DNA of 64,000 nucleotides from Haladaptatus litoreus (GTDB lineage: Archaea > Halobacteriota > Halobacteria > Halobacteriales > Haladaptataceae). Numbering within the stretch: position 1 is the stretch's first letter; every line of letters starts with the position of its first letter. Positions 42,376-50,470 of this stretch are shown in pieces. Where the stretch lies: positions 310,001-374,000 of the forward strand of contig NZ_FTNO01000005.1 in assembly GCF_900156425.1 (NCBI RefSeq), given 5' to 3'. The translations under genes were made by a program, and so were the position numbers. The notes beneath the pieces are model-generated. The model was not told the origin of the DNA, did no database searches, and was given only the letters and a program-made list of their open reading frames with translations.

Positions 42376-43077
42376 TCAATGCTTCCGTTTGACTGCGTCG
42401 TAGCCCGTCAACTGCCGAAGTTCCTCTTCGGTCAAACCATTTGCACTGGCGTTCATCTCGTCTAATCCGACGCCGCTCGTCACGATGCCGCGGAACGCCT
42501 CTTCCAACGTGAGGTCGACGTCCACGAGATCGTCCTCGGGGACGTTGACGACGAATCCGCCCATGACGGGGTTCGGAGCCATCGGGAGGAAAACGGTCGT
42601 CATCGGGCCTTCGTCGAGCGCGCTTTCGATACCTTCGGGCGTGTCCGCCGTCACGAACGCGAAGGTGTAGGTGCCGTCGGTCGGAAATTCGAGCAGTTTC
42701 ACGTCGCGGAAATGGTCGGCGTCGCTCTCGACCATGGCGTCGCCCATCCGCCGGAAACTGCGGTAAATCGTGCCGAGTCCGGGAACTTGGCTGATAGCTT
42801 GGTCGAAGTTGTCGATTGCTCGTTCGCCCATCGGAGAGTGAGCGATGAATCCGATGACGAGAATCAACGCGGAAACGGTCGCCATGGTGACGCCGCCCAA
42901 GACGTATATCGAGTCGATAGAGACGAATTTGAGGAGCGGCCGCAACACTTTCGCGACGAAATCGAGCAACACGACGAGTACGTACACCGTAATGAGCAGT
43001 GGGACGACGACGGTGATACCAGTCAGCGCCGCCTCCCGAAGCATACCGAGTGGAGAGAGACTCTCGGAGTCGTCCAT
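42376..43077 (-). CDS. DUF502 membrane protein
   Basis: 233-residue DUF502 protein. Two N-terminal helices (EAALTGITVVVPLLITVYVLVVLLDF and VTMATVSALILVIGFIA) precede the family's soluble part, with PGLGTIYRSFRRM and VFLPMAPNPVMGGFVVNVPEDDLVDVDL. Function unknown; in other archaea it is a widespread inner-membrane protein. Convergent with the amidase gene (22-nt gap). Confidence 0.92.
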   Translation of the reverse strand: MDDSESLSPLGMLREAALTGITVVVPLLITVYVLVVLLDFVAKVLRPLLKFVSIDSIYVLGGVTMATVSALILVIGFIAHSPMGERAIDNFDQAISQVPGLGTIYRSFRRMGDAMVESDADHFRDVKLLEFPTDGTYTFAFVTADTPEGIESALDEGPMTTVFLPMAPNPVMGGFVVNVPEDDLVDVDLTLEEAFRGIVTSGVGLDEMNASANGLTEEELRQLTGYDAVKRKH

Positions 43078-43205
43078 CGTTCAGGGAACTCGGACGCTCC
43101 ATAAAGAGCGTACCGCCTGCGTGTGCCGGCAGAAGGTGCAGCCTATCCGAAATGTCAATCCCATTTGCCAGCAGAGTCATCCGTGAGAAGGCCCTAAGAC
43201 GGTGT

Positions 43206-43874
43206 ATGAGTACAATCGCCATCGTGCGACTCCCTGCCGATGGATTCGCACTGCAGGCGACGCTCGAACGAGTTCCCGGCGTCTCATTCGAAGTCGAACG
43301 CGTCGTCGCCTCGGAGGCCGGGCGAGTGATGCCGTACATCTGGGCGACGGCGGAATCCGAGCAGTTCGAACCCCTCCGAAATGCGCTTGAAGAGGACCCG
43401 ACGACCGAGGACGTGGAACTACTCGTCGATTTGGACGACGAGTGGCTGTACCGAATGTCGTGGGTCAGCCAAACCACGTTCGCCATCCACCTCCTCGTCG
43501 AGGAAAATGGCACCATCATCGACGCGAACGGAAAGGGCGAGGAGTGGCAACTCAGAATTCTATTTCCCAACCGGGACGCCCTCTCCGCAACCTACGAGTT
43601 CTGCGAGACGAACGATATCCCAATCGAAATCGAGCAGATATACCAGTTGGACGAATCCCCGCGGCGGGGCCAGTACGGACTCACCGAAGAGCAGTACGAA
43701 ACGCTCGTGGCCGCGCTCGAATCAGGGTACTACGACATTCCCCGCGGAATCTCCGGCGAGGAACTGTCGGACGACCTCGGCATCTCGCATCAGGCGCTCT
43801 CGGAGCGCCTGCGACGAGCCTACAAAAACCTCATTTCGAACGCGCTCGTCGTCGGAGAAAACGAACTGCGGTAG
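43206..43874 (+). CDS. Bat-type HTH_10 transcriptional regulator
   Basis: 222 residues from the ATG at 43206. About 1-150 form the bacterio-opsin-activator-like sensor half without PAS or GAF (DEWLYRMSWVSQTTFAIHLLVEENGTI). About 160-215 is the HTH_10 domain: YGLTEEQYETLVAALESGYYDIPRGISGEELSDDLGISHQALSERLRRAY. Probably a DNA-binding regulator; the target is unknown. An upstream frame to 43050 overlaps the divergent DUF502 promoter and is not needed. Confidence 0.9.
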   Translation: MSTIAIVRLPADGFALQATLERVPGVSFEVERVVASEAGRVMPYIWATAESEQFEPLRNALEEDPTTEDVELLVDLDDEWLYRMSWVSQTTFAIHLLVEENGTIIDANGKGEEWQLRILFPNRDALSATYEFCETNDIPIEIEQIYQLDESPRRGQYGLTEEQYETLVAALESGYYDIPRGISGEELSDDLGISHQALSERLRRAYKNLISNALVVGENELR

Positions 43875-43916
43875 TTGCAGATTCTGTCACGATGTTCTAA
43901 CTGCGGTAGTTGCAGA
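43864..43916. repeat. 18-bp direct repeat at the end of the HTH_10 gene
   Basis: AACTGCGGTAGTTGCAGA occurs at 43864-43881 and again at 43899-43916, 35 nt apart. The first copy contains the stop codon of the regulator gene. TCACGATGT follows each copy at a different distance, suggesting a decayed tandem duplication. Confidence 0.75.
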
Positions 43917-43939
43917 CGCTTCCACGGTTTCTCACGATG

Positions 43940-45139
43940 TCACGACCGGGTCGAGGAATCCTCGGAACCGAACTCACCACGGTCACGTTCCTCAAATTTC
44001 GACTTTCTCGCACCACTCTCTTCTCCCGTATCGCTCTCCCCCGTTTCGGACGGCGCGTCGGGCGCGCCCGACGCGCCGGGGAGCATGTCCGGAAACACCA
44101 CCCAGAGGAACTGGACGGCGATGACCATGATGAGCGGGCCGAGAAAGATGCCGTACCAGCCGAAAATCGGCGGGCCGAGGAGGTAGGCGAACATGATGAG
44201 TCCAGTGTGGAACATGCGCCCCGAGAGATACGGGCGGACGTAGGTGCGAATGACGTTGTCGAAGACGAGCGCCATGAAGAGGTAAAAGAAGATGGGAAAC
44301 CAGAGCCGTGTCGGGTCGGTTTCGACTGCAATAATCGCGAGGTAGAGGACGACCACGAGGTAGACGATGGAACGTCCGACCAGTGGAATCAAGGTTGCGA
44401 GTCCGGTCGCAACCGCGACGAGCATCGTCTGTGGAATCGCCATTCCGGGCGGTGCGATGAGATTCAGACCGTTGTAAATCAGTGCGGACGTGATGATGAT
44501 GACGAAGATGGTCAGTGTGTAGCCGAAAAAGACCGAGTTCAGGCCGCGGTCGATGGCGCGAAGGTACTCGTGACTCGTCGTCCCGCTTCCGGCCACGGTC
44601 GTTTCGAACCAACCCGAAATCCGGTCTTCGTCGCGCACCAGAAAGAAGACGAAGACGAGCGCGAGAAACAGGTTGTACGACTGTGTGGCGAACGTCCCGA
44701 CGAAGCCCCCGAACTGGCCGAGTACGTTTCTGATGGACGGTTCGCGGAGCAACTGCGTGGCAGCGTCGTACAACTGCGCTGGGTCGGTCGGAATCGTTCC
44801 CGTCTCGAATCCGGGAAACAGCGTTTGCGCGAGTTGCTCGATGTCGGCGGGTCGAATTGCAGACAGTTGTCCGAACGTGACGACGACGATAGCCCCGAGC
44901 AGGCCCACGAACGGGAGGATGATGAGCGCAAGCGTGAGCAGCGACGCAAGCCCGGGCGACAGTCCTCGATTCCGCAACCGTCTGGCTATCGGCCGGGCGA
45001 CGTAGTACAGAAACAGCCCGAACACTATCCAGCCGAGATACGTATCGAGCGAGACGACGAGAACGATAGCCAGGGCGATTCCGAATAGCCACCAGCTGAT
45101 TCCTACACCGTCAGACTCCCGTTCATCCCAGAGTTTCAC
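43940..45139 (-). CDS. AI-2E-type transporter family protein
   Basis: 399 residues from a GTG at 45139. Eight predicted helices and the family layout: paired N-terminal helices (WWLFGIALAIVLVVSLDTYLGWIVFGLFLYYVARPI), a large central soluble domain, then GLNLIAPPGMAIPQTMLVAVATGLATLIPLVG. The C-terminal tail is acidic. Members export AI-2 in a few bacteria, but in archaea the role is unknown and some act as Na+/H+ carriers. A longer frame to 45412 runs across the upstream HxlR gene in another frame and is rejected. Confidence 0.88.
   Translation of the reverse strand: MKLWDERESDGVGISWWLFGIALAIVLVVSLDTYLGWIVFGLFLYYVARPIARRLRNRGLSPGLASLLTLALIILPFVGLLGAIVVVTFGQLSAIRPADIEQLAQTLFPGFETGTIPTDPAQLYDAATQLLREPSIRNVLGQFGGFVGTFATQSYNLFLALVFVFFLVRDEDRISGWFETTVAGSGTTSHEYLRAIDRGLNSVFFGYTLTIFVIIITSALIYNGLNLIAPPGMAIPQTMLVAVATGLATLIPLVGRSIVYLVVVLYLAIIAVETDPTRLWFPIFFYLFMALVFDNVIRTYVRPYLSGRMFHTGLIMFAYLLGPPIFGWYGIFLGPLIMVIAVQFLWVVFPDMLPGASGAPDAPSETGESDTGEESGARKSKFEERDRGEFGSEDSSTRS
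44051..44078. repeat. 28-bp perfect palindrome in the AI-2E gene tail
   Basis: Half-site CGGCGCGTCGGGCG at 44051-44064 followed by its exact reverse complement. It encodes GASGAPDAP in the C-terminal tail. Confidence 0.85.
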
Positions 45140-45200
45140 CGCGCTCCCCCTCAGAGGGGACGAGTGGAACGAAGATAATGTATTCGGAGAAGAATGTGGG

Positions 45201-45575
45201 TCACACGACGGACGATTCCGGGGTTTCTGCGGGAGCGAGATACTCCGTTCCCCAGTCGCGCATGGAGACGATGACCGGGCGAAGCGATTCGCCGTGCTTC
45301 GTGAGCGAATATTCGACGCGAACCGGTTTTTCGTTGACAATTTCCCGCGACACGAGCTGTTTCGATTCGAGGTCTTCGAGACTATCGGAAAGAACTTTAC
45401 TCGAAATGCCATCGACGGCCCGTTTCAACTCGTTGAAGCCGCTTGGGCCGTATTCGAGCAACCGGTGAATGATTACCGGGTGCCACTTCTTCCCGATGAG
45501 TGTCGTCGTGGAAGTAATCGGGCACCACTCATCACCCTGATACCACACGTGGAGTTGATTGAGCGTCTCTGTCAT
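45201..45575 (-). CDS. HxlR-family transcriptional regulator
   Basis: 124-residue winged-helix protein of the HxlR type: CPITSTTTLIGKKWHPVIIHRLLEYG, FNELKRAVDGISSKVLSDSLEDLE, then a wing with VRVEYSLTKHGESL. The Cys near residue 18 is in the place of the redox-sensing Cys of some HxlR proteins. It lies 61 nt before the AI-2E gene on the same strand and may control it. Confidence 0.92.
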   Translation of the reverse strand: MTETLNQLHVWYQGDEWCPITSTTTLIGKKWHPVIIHRLLEYGPSGFNELKRAVDGISSKVLSDSLEDLESKQLVSREIVNEKPVRVEYSLTKHGESLRPVIVSMRDWGTEYLAPAETPESSVV

Positions 45576-45611
45576 CCTACTCTGTCTATAGTCGCTCAGC
45601 GAGCATAGCGG

Positions 45612-45622
45612 TACCTCAGGTA
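45612..45622. promoter_or_regulatory. Possible operator upstream of the HxlR gene
   Basis: Inverted repeat TACCT-C-AGGTA 37 nt before the HxlR ATG. A related ACTCAGGTA string recurs at about 45716-45724 in the same 219-nt intergenic region, nearer the divergent small-protein gene. It may mark autoregulation; the match is short. Confidence 0.3.
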
Positions 45623-45794
45623 ACTCAGTTTTGACGAGTAATCGGATATGTTCGAGTCGAATGAGATGCGCGGAGATCTCCCCGGCGCAGTGGATCGTTG
45701 ATTCGTCAGGTACAACTCAGGTAGGCGGGAACTACAGCCACGCAATTCACATATACTCTTACCACGGACGGACGTGATTCGAACTCGACCGTCG

Positions 45795-46064
45795 ATGAAT
45801 CAAAACACTATCGAAAGCGAAAGCGAGCACCCGTCTCGCGGCCGGAAATCCTGCAAACGCTGTCGAAGCGACGCGATATTTCGGGTCGTTCGAACTGCAA
45901 TGGACGGAGCCTCCCACCCGGTGCAAAAGCCCTCACCCGCCGCATCAACGCTGTGTCAGGACTGTTTTGCACAACTTCGTGCAGACCCGAACGAATCGTT
46001 CGCAACGCTGTTCGACGGGGAATTTCAGGCCGTGAATCAGTATATAAAAGTCAAACGACTGTAG
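45795..46064 (+). CDS. Small zinc-ribbon-like protein
   Basis: 89 residues. Two Cys pairs (CKRC near residue 23 and CQDC near residue 59) could bind one zinc, as in many small haloarchaeal Zn proteins. A TATA-like CATATACTC at about 45750-45758 lies upstream, and an in-frame GTG at 45774 is an alternative start. No family recognised. Confidence 0.6.
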   Translation: MNQNTIESESEHPSRGRKSCKRCRSDAIFRVVRTAMDGASHPVQKPSPAASTLCQDCFAQLRADPNESFATLFDGEFQAVNQYIKVKRL

Positions 46065-46348
46065 GTGCTCGGCACGGTTCTCTATTCCTCGGAGACACCG
46101 CGGAACGGAATCCCTTATCCCGAAGGCGCTAAAAAACGGCGTCAGTCCGCCGTCTGACGCGGTTTGAAGAGGGATGCGAACGTCAGTAACCGACGATGAC
46201 GCGGAGGCGGCAAAATCGGGAGTCGTTAGCACACTGTTACGGGTCGACTCTGCTGACAGTTCGCAGTGCCGGACGACCCGACGTGAGCGTCGGGCAACTG
46301 CTCGCGTGGGTCGTCTCGCATTCTCCAATACATTATCAAAAAGGCGAT
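46065..46348. other. Intergenic region with no supported gene
   Basis: 284 nt. It holds a GCGTCAG / CTGACGC inverted repeat with an 8-nt loop at about 46140-46161, possibly a terminator for the small zinc protein gene, and a CCCGACG / CGTCGGG hairpin at about 46278-46295. An AT-rich ACATTATCA near 46330 may be the promoter for the next gene. Confidence 0.4.
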
Positions 46349-46654
46349 ATGCGGCGCGATTACGGTTGGACGAGTGCCCTGCTCCGCGCCGTTTGTTCGG
46401 TCAGCGCGGTAGGACTGGGTATTCGAGCGCTGCTGACGGGACTGTTCGTGGCGTTCGTTACGACGAATATCGCCCTCGTGGTGCTGTTCAACCTCTGCCT
46501 GACGGCGTTCGTCGGGCGACTGCTCCTTTCGAGCGTGAAAATACATCCCAAAGACCACCGCCAACGACAGCTACGAAACGGATGGACGCGACCGCTGCGG
46601 ACGGACACCCGCCAGCAGTCACGCAATTCGGGGACGAAAATAGACCGGTTGTAG
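46349..46654 (+). CDS. Small membrane protein
   Basis: 101 residues from the ATG at 46349. Two hydrophobic helices (WTSALLRAVCSVSAVGLGI and LLTGLFVAFVTTNIALVVLF) are followed by a third weak one and a basic, polar tail. An AT-rich box about 20 nt upstream could serve a leaderless transcript. The frame continues upstream to 46196, but that part looks non-coding. Function unknown. Confidence 0.5.
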   Translation: MRRDYGWTSALLRAVCSVSAVGLGIRALLTGLFVAFVTTNIALVVLFNLCLTAFVGRLLLSSVKIHPKDHRQRQLRNGWTRPLRTDTRQQSRNSGTKIDRL

Positions 46655-46696
46655 CGACTGTACCGCAAAAATCACGTTTCGCGTCCGTTTCTACGA

Positions 46697-46987
46697 CTAC
46701 GCTTCGGTGAGCGTATCGAACGACGCCGGATTCTCCCAGAGTTCGCCCAGCGTCGCGGCGGCCAAATAGCGCGTCGGTGCGGCGACCCACTCGGTCGTCA
46801 CGCTGGAATCGGGGGAGGGTGCCGTCGGCTCGAACCACCACGCCACGTATCGACCGTCGGTGAGTTTCGCGGTGGGATACATCTGCCCATTTACCGAAAC
46901 ATCGACCCGGGAGTTGGCTTCGACGGCCGGGGCGTCCTCCGGCGAATCCGCGATTAGCACCTCTATTTGAACGCTTCGTTCGGTCAT
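46697..46987 (-). CDS. Small conserved-looking soluble protein
   Basis: 96 residues, acidic, no Cys, no membrane helix. It reads as a small beta-rich domain (VQIEVLIADSPEDAPAVEA, VAWWFEPTAPS). It follows two even smaller minus-strand frames at 47137-47342 and may be read with them. Family not recognised. Confidence 0.6.
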   Translation of the reverse strand: MTERSVQIEVLIADSPEDAPAVEANSRVDVSVNGQMYPTAKLTDGRYVAWWFEPTAPSPDSSVTTEWVAAPTRYLAAATLGELWENPASFDTLTEA

Positions 46988-47136
46988 ACAGGCTCACCGG
47001 CGACTGTCGCATCCGCTGTGTCGGTTCCGCAGAATGCGACAGTTACGAGTACCATATCACGACCCAACGACGACTACCTACAAGAAAGTCAGTCAGGCGT
47101 GTGTCTGACGGAGCCGGTTTCTGGCGGAGGGATGTG

Positions 47137-47259
47137 CTACTGGCGAACTTCGACCGCCGTATCCGACATCAACCACTCCTCGTCTGTTTCGTCCGGGTTT
47201 CGAATCTCTATCCAGCCGGTTTCGGAGACGACCATCTCACAGGTCGGCTCTTGCGTCAT
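47137..47259 (-). CDS. 40-residue acidic microprotein
   Basis: ATG at 47259, stop TAG at 47137-47139. The 40-residue product is acidic with two Trp, no membrane segment and one Cys (MTQEPTCEMVVSETGWIEI near the start, EEWLMSDTAVEVRQ at the end). Composition is typical of haloarchaeal protein. Its ATG overlaps the stop of another tiny frame (ATGA), suggesting coupled translation. Confidence 0.55.
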   Translation of the reverse strand: MTQEPTCEMVVSETGWIEIRNPDETDEEWLMSDTAVEVRQ

Positions 47260-47342
47260 TGGACAGCCTCGCAGTGGTCACAGACGGTTATAAGACGGTT
47301 CTCGGTTCCGTGTTGTGTGTGATTCGAGGCGAACATGGGCAT
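47256..47342 (-). CDS. Possible 28-residue CxxC microprotein
   Basis: ATG at 47342 (or 47336) to a TGA overlapping the ATG of the next microprotein by 4 nt. The product contains VCDHCEAVQ at its end, a single CxxC pair. Together with the downstream frame it could form a two-gene unit, or the two may be a split form of one small zinc protein. Weak but not random in layout. Confidence 0.3.
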   Translation of the reverse strand: MPMFASNHTQHGTENRLITVCDHCEAVQ

Positions 47343-47473
47343 TTCTTCACCGAAAGAGACACTCGAAATCCACTTTGGTATGACTAGCCTGTTGTGAAGT
47401 AGTCGGTACCTACTCGACAATATATGTGAAATTTTTGAAACCCATGGCCTAAGTTTGGAATATGTGTAATCGG

Positions 47474-47493
47474 CAGTTTCGCGCGCGAAACTG
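47474..47493. repeat. 20-bp perfect palindrome, intergenic
   Basis: CAGTTTCGCG followed by its exact reverse complement, about 53 nt before the small membrane-protein ATG at 47546. It might be an operator. Confidence 0.6.
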
Positions 47494-47545
47494 ACGACGA
47501 ACTCGCCCATCATCTTTATTCTCGTTCTGCCCGTTTCGGGTGTCT

Positions 47546-47704
47546 ATGCGAATGGGGAAATCAAAGATGCGAGAGGCGGGCGAATCTGAAGCCGAACGAG
47601 CGACCGAAACGAAAGAAGCAGGCATCCGAATGGTTGCCCTCTGGATACTGCTCACGATTGCGCTGTTCGTCCTCGGCAGACGAGCGCGCAGACGCGGAGA
47701 GTAG
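47546..47704 (+). CDS. 52-residue tail-anchored microprotein
   Basis: ATG at 47546, stop at 47702-47704. A charged, Glu/Arg-rich N-terminal half is followed by one hydrophobic helix (MVALWILLTIALFVLGRR) and an Arg-rich end, the layout of a tail-anchored membrane protein. It is 75 nt before an O-methyltransferase gene on the same strand. Function unknown. Confidence 0.6.
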   Translation: MRMGKSKMREAGESEAERATETKEAGIRMVALWILLTIALFVLGRRARRRGE

Positions 47705-47779
47705 ATGAGAAAAAGATAGTGGGCCGAGTTCACGAACCACACACCGAACGTTAACCGCGCCGCCATCGTTTCGTCCTGT

Positions 47780-48436
47780 ATGACGGACATCCTACCGGAG
47801 GAGACGGAACGGTTCGTGCGCGCAGCGCTCCCCGAAGCGGACGAGACGCTGAAAGCGATGGAAGAACGCGGAGAGGGGTTTCCGACCGTCGGGCGCGAAG
47901 TCGGGCAGTTCCTTCGATTGCTCGCACACGCCGTGGACGCGGAGCGAATCTTCGAGTTCGGGTCGGGATTCGGCTACTCGGCGTACTGGTTCGCCGACGC
48001 GCTTCCCGAGGACGGTGAAATCGTCCTCACCGAATACGACGCAGACGAACTGCGCGAGGCCCGCGAGTTCCTCGAATCGGCGGGATTCGCAGACCGCGCG
48101 GTTTTCGAAAACGGTGATGCGATGGACGCAATCGAGCGCCACGACGGGCCGTTCGATGTCGTTCTCATCGACCACAACAAAGACGGCTATCCCGAGGCGC
48201 TAGAAGCAGTCCGCGACAAAGTCGCACCCGGCGGCGTCGTCGTCGCAGACAACGCGATGGTCAGCGGGATACAGGATTTCGACGCGATTCTCGCCGCACT
48301 GGAGGGGGACGACCCCGAATTAGACGAGGACAGTCGCGGCATCGCGGAGTACCTACTGACGATGCGCGAAGACGAGACGTTCGAGACGTCAGTCGTGCCA
48401 CTCGGCGAGGGCATCGCGGTGAGCTACCGTCGATGA
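47780..48436 (+). CDS. O-methyltransferase (COMT-like, class I)
   Basis: 218 residues of the Methyltransf_3 family. Motif I is IFEFGSGFGYSAYWFA, motif II ends VLTEYDADELREAREF, and the metal-binding DVVLIDHNKDGYPEAL and GGVVVADNAMVSG motifs resemble the catechol/caffeoyl-CoA O-methyltransferase group. SAM-dependent; substrate unknown. Confidence 0.9.
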   Translation: MTDILPEETERFVRAALPEADETLKAMEERGEGFPTVGREVGQFLRLLAHAVDAERIFEFGSGFGYSAYWFADALPEDGEIVLTEYDADELREAREFLESAGFADRAVFENGDAMDAIERHDGPFDVVLIDHNKDGYPEALEAVRDKVAPGGVVVADNAMVSGIQDFDAILAALEGDDPELDEDSRGIAEYLLTMREDETFETSVVPLGEGIAVSYRR

Positions 48437-48634
48437 CGGGTTTCGATAGCGGAAAGAATTTCGTAAAATTCGAGGCTAATTTCGATTAAGTTCTCAATCG
48501 AGTTGACTGACTATTTTTATTCTTTTTTCCTGTACTAAATTTATTACTATTTTTCTGTAGAATTATTGAAATGGCCGAAACTGTTTTTCAGTGAGGAATG
48601 TATTACTCACATCAGTACCGTCGAGAGAGAAGCC

Positions 48635-49672
48635 ATGAGCAGTGGAACGGAGGTCACCCCCGATTCAGGAGTAGGACAGACCGAGAACCATCTCGATTCC
48701 CTGCTTCAGCTTTTGGACGGCACCGACTCGCTCGCCATCGTCTGTCACGACAATCCCGACCCCGACAGCATCAGTAGCGCGCTCGCGCTCTCGGCCATCG
48801 CGGATTCGGTCGGCGTCGAAGCGGTTACTCTCTACTATGGCGGTGAGATTACGCATCAGCAGAACCGCGCGATGGTCAACGTTCTCGACGTAGACCTCCA
48901 TCGGTTCACCGAGGGATGTCTCCGTACCGCTTCGCTCGTCGCGTTCGTCGACCACGCCAAACCCGGCGTCAACAACTCCGTTCCTGAAGGAACGACCCCC
49001 GACATCGTCATCGACCATCACCCCGTCTCAGGAATCGATGCGCAGTACATCGACCATCGGGTCGATGTCGGGGCGACGGCATCAATCCTCACCGACTATC
49101 TCACCTGCCTCGACATCGAACTCGACACGCGACTCGCGACGGCGCTCCTGTTCGGCATCCGCCGGGAAACCCTCGCGTTCATGCGAAGCGCCACCCCGGC
49201 AGAGTACACGAGCGCCCGATTGTTACATCCGCACGCGGACATCAACCTCCTCCGCGAACTCACCGATTCTCTGTTCACCCACGAAACGCTGGATTCGCTC
49301 GGGAAGACGATTCAAAACCGCACGGTTCGAGGCTCGTATCTCGTCACGCACACGGGAAGAACCGACGAACGGGATACGCTTCCGCAGGCCGCGGATTACC
49401 TGCTCAATCTGGAAGGAATCACTACGACGTTCGTGTTCGGCATCATCGAGGATACTGTTCATCTCAGCGCCCGCACCCGCGACCCGCGGATTCACATCGG
49501 CGACGTGCTGACCACGGCGTTCGACGGATTCGGAAGCGCGGGAGGTCACCGCGACATGGCGGGCGGCATCGTTCCATTAGGTGTTTTCGGGGAGTTGGAC
49601 GACGACGACGAACTCGTCTCTTTGCTCGCCGAGGCGCTGACAGAGCGATTTTTCGACTGCACGATGGGATGA
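48635..49672 (+). CDS. DHH/DHHA1 phosphoesterase
   Basis: 345 residues from the ATG at 48635. DHH motifs: CHDNPDPDSISSALAL, AFVDHAKPG, and DIVIDHHPVSG. A C-terminal DHHA1 part ends with GSAGGHRDMAGG. It resembles nanoRNase/pAp-phosphatase or cyclic-dinucleotide phosphodiesterase types; without further domains the substrate is open. An upstream TTG at 48566 is disfavoured. The AT-rich stretch 48470-48560 probably holds the promoter. Confidence 0.9.
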   Translation: MSSGTEVTPDSGVGQTENHLDSLLQLLDGTDSLAIVCHDNPDPDSISSALALSAIADSVGVEAVTLYYGGEITHQQNRAMVNVLDVDLHRFTEGCLRTASLVAFVDHAKPGVNNSVPEGTTPDIVIDHHPVSGIDAQYIDHRVDVGATASILTDYLTCLDIELDTRLATALLFGIRRETLAFMRSATPAEYTSARLLHPHADINLLRELTDSLFTHETLDSLGKTIQNRTVRGSYLVTHTGRTDERDTLPQAADYLLNLEGITTTFVFGIIEDTVHLSARTRDPRIHIGDVLTTAFDGFGSAGGHRDMAGGIVPLGVFGELDDDDELVSLLAEALTERFFDCTMG

Positions 49673-49684
49673 ACTCCTCCCGAG

Positions 49685-50458
49685 TTACGGAAACAGGAGA
49701 GCAAACCCGGCCGCGACGAGCACTCCGCCGAGCGCGAGTTTTAGCCGCGACGGGTCGAGGCGGTGTGCGACCCGCCAACCGACGACGACGCCGACGAGTT
49801 CGGGAATCCCGATAGCGACAGCGAGCGGAATCGACACCGCACCCTGCATCAAATACGTCGATGCCGCAAACGCGGAGAGAAACACCGACTGCACCTGCGC
49901 AGCGGCCAACGCGTCGAGCATCGAGACGCCCAACACGACGAGGAGGGGAACGGCGATGACCGGGCCGCCGACGCCGAGTAGACCGCCCAAAACGCCGACA
50001 GCGAAGCCGAGTGTGCCGAAGACGGCGACGCCGACCGTCGAATCAATTCGAAACGACCACTTCGAACCGAGGCCCCGTTGCTCCCGATAAACGATGCTCG
50101 CGCCAGCGAGCATGGTGAACCCGGTCAGCATGAATCCGAACAGGGCGTCGGAGAGAATCGTGTTGACGAGCGCGCCGACGACGGCACCGGCGACGCTCGG
50201 AACCGTCACGAGGGCGGCGAGACGTCTGCCTGATTGGGTGCGCAGTTCGCCTGATTGGAGATAGGTGATGCTTCCAAGGATACCGGTAAAGACGAAGGTC
50301 GTCATCGCAGTTCCGGCGACGACCGAGGACGAAACATCGGTGAGCGCGAACAGGGCGACGGTGATGAAGATGCCGCCCGGCCCGACGGCGGTGATTCCGA
50401 TGCCGGAGAGGAAGGCGATGACGACCAAAACCGCCAGCATCGTCGGTTCGGGGAGCAT
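49685..50458 (-). CDS. TSUP/TauE-SafE family membrane transporter
   Basis: 257 residues and about eight helices with the family's repeated glycine-rich ends: FLSGIGITAVGPGGIFITVAL near the start and GFAVGVLGGLLGVGGPVIAVPLLV in the second half. Members export sulfite, sulfoacetate or similar anions; the substrate here is not shown. 12 nt downstream of the Nramp-like gene on the same strand, so probably co-transcribed. Confidence 0.9.
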   Translation of the reverse strand: MLPEPTMLAVLVVIAFLSGIGITAVGPGGIFITVALFALTDVSSSVVAGTAMTTFVFTGILGSITYLQSGELRTQSGRRLAALVTVPSVAGAVVGALVNTILSDALFGFMLTGFTMLAGASIVYREQRGLGSKWSFRIDSTVGVAVFGTLGFAVGVLGGLLGVGGPVIAVPLLVVLGVSMLDALAAAQVQSVFLSAFAASTYLMQGAVSIPLAVAIGIPELVGVVVGWRVAHRLDPSRLKLALGGVLVAAGFALLFP

Positions 50459-50470
50459 TCGTCTCGGGTT

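Noticed and set aside
43791-43811. 9-bp-arm inverted repeat in the HTH_10 gene
   Set aside because: It encodes a conserved recognition helix (QALSERLRR) and its arm length is within what chance could give.
46174-46348. Longer plus-strand start options for the small membrane protein
   Set aside because: The added residues are basic and lack acidic content, and an AT-rich promoter-like box lies inside the extension.
47343-47513. Upstream extension of the CxxC microprotein frame to 47513
   Set aside because: The extra codons are rich in Lys/Ser/Tyr, unlike haloarchaeal protein, and include the intergenic palindrome; a short frame from 47342 is more plausible.
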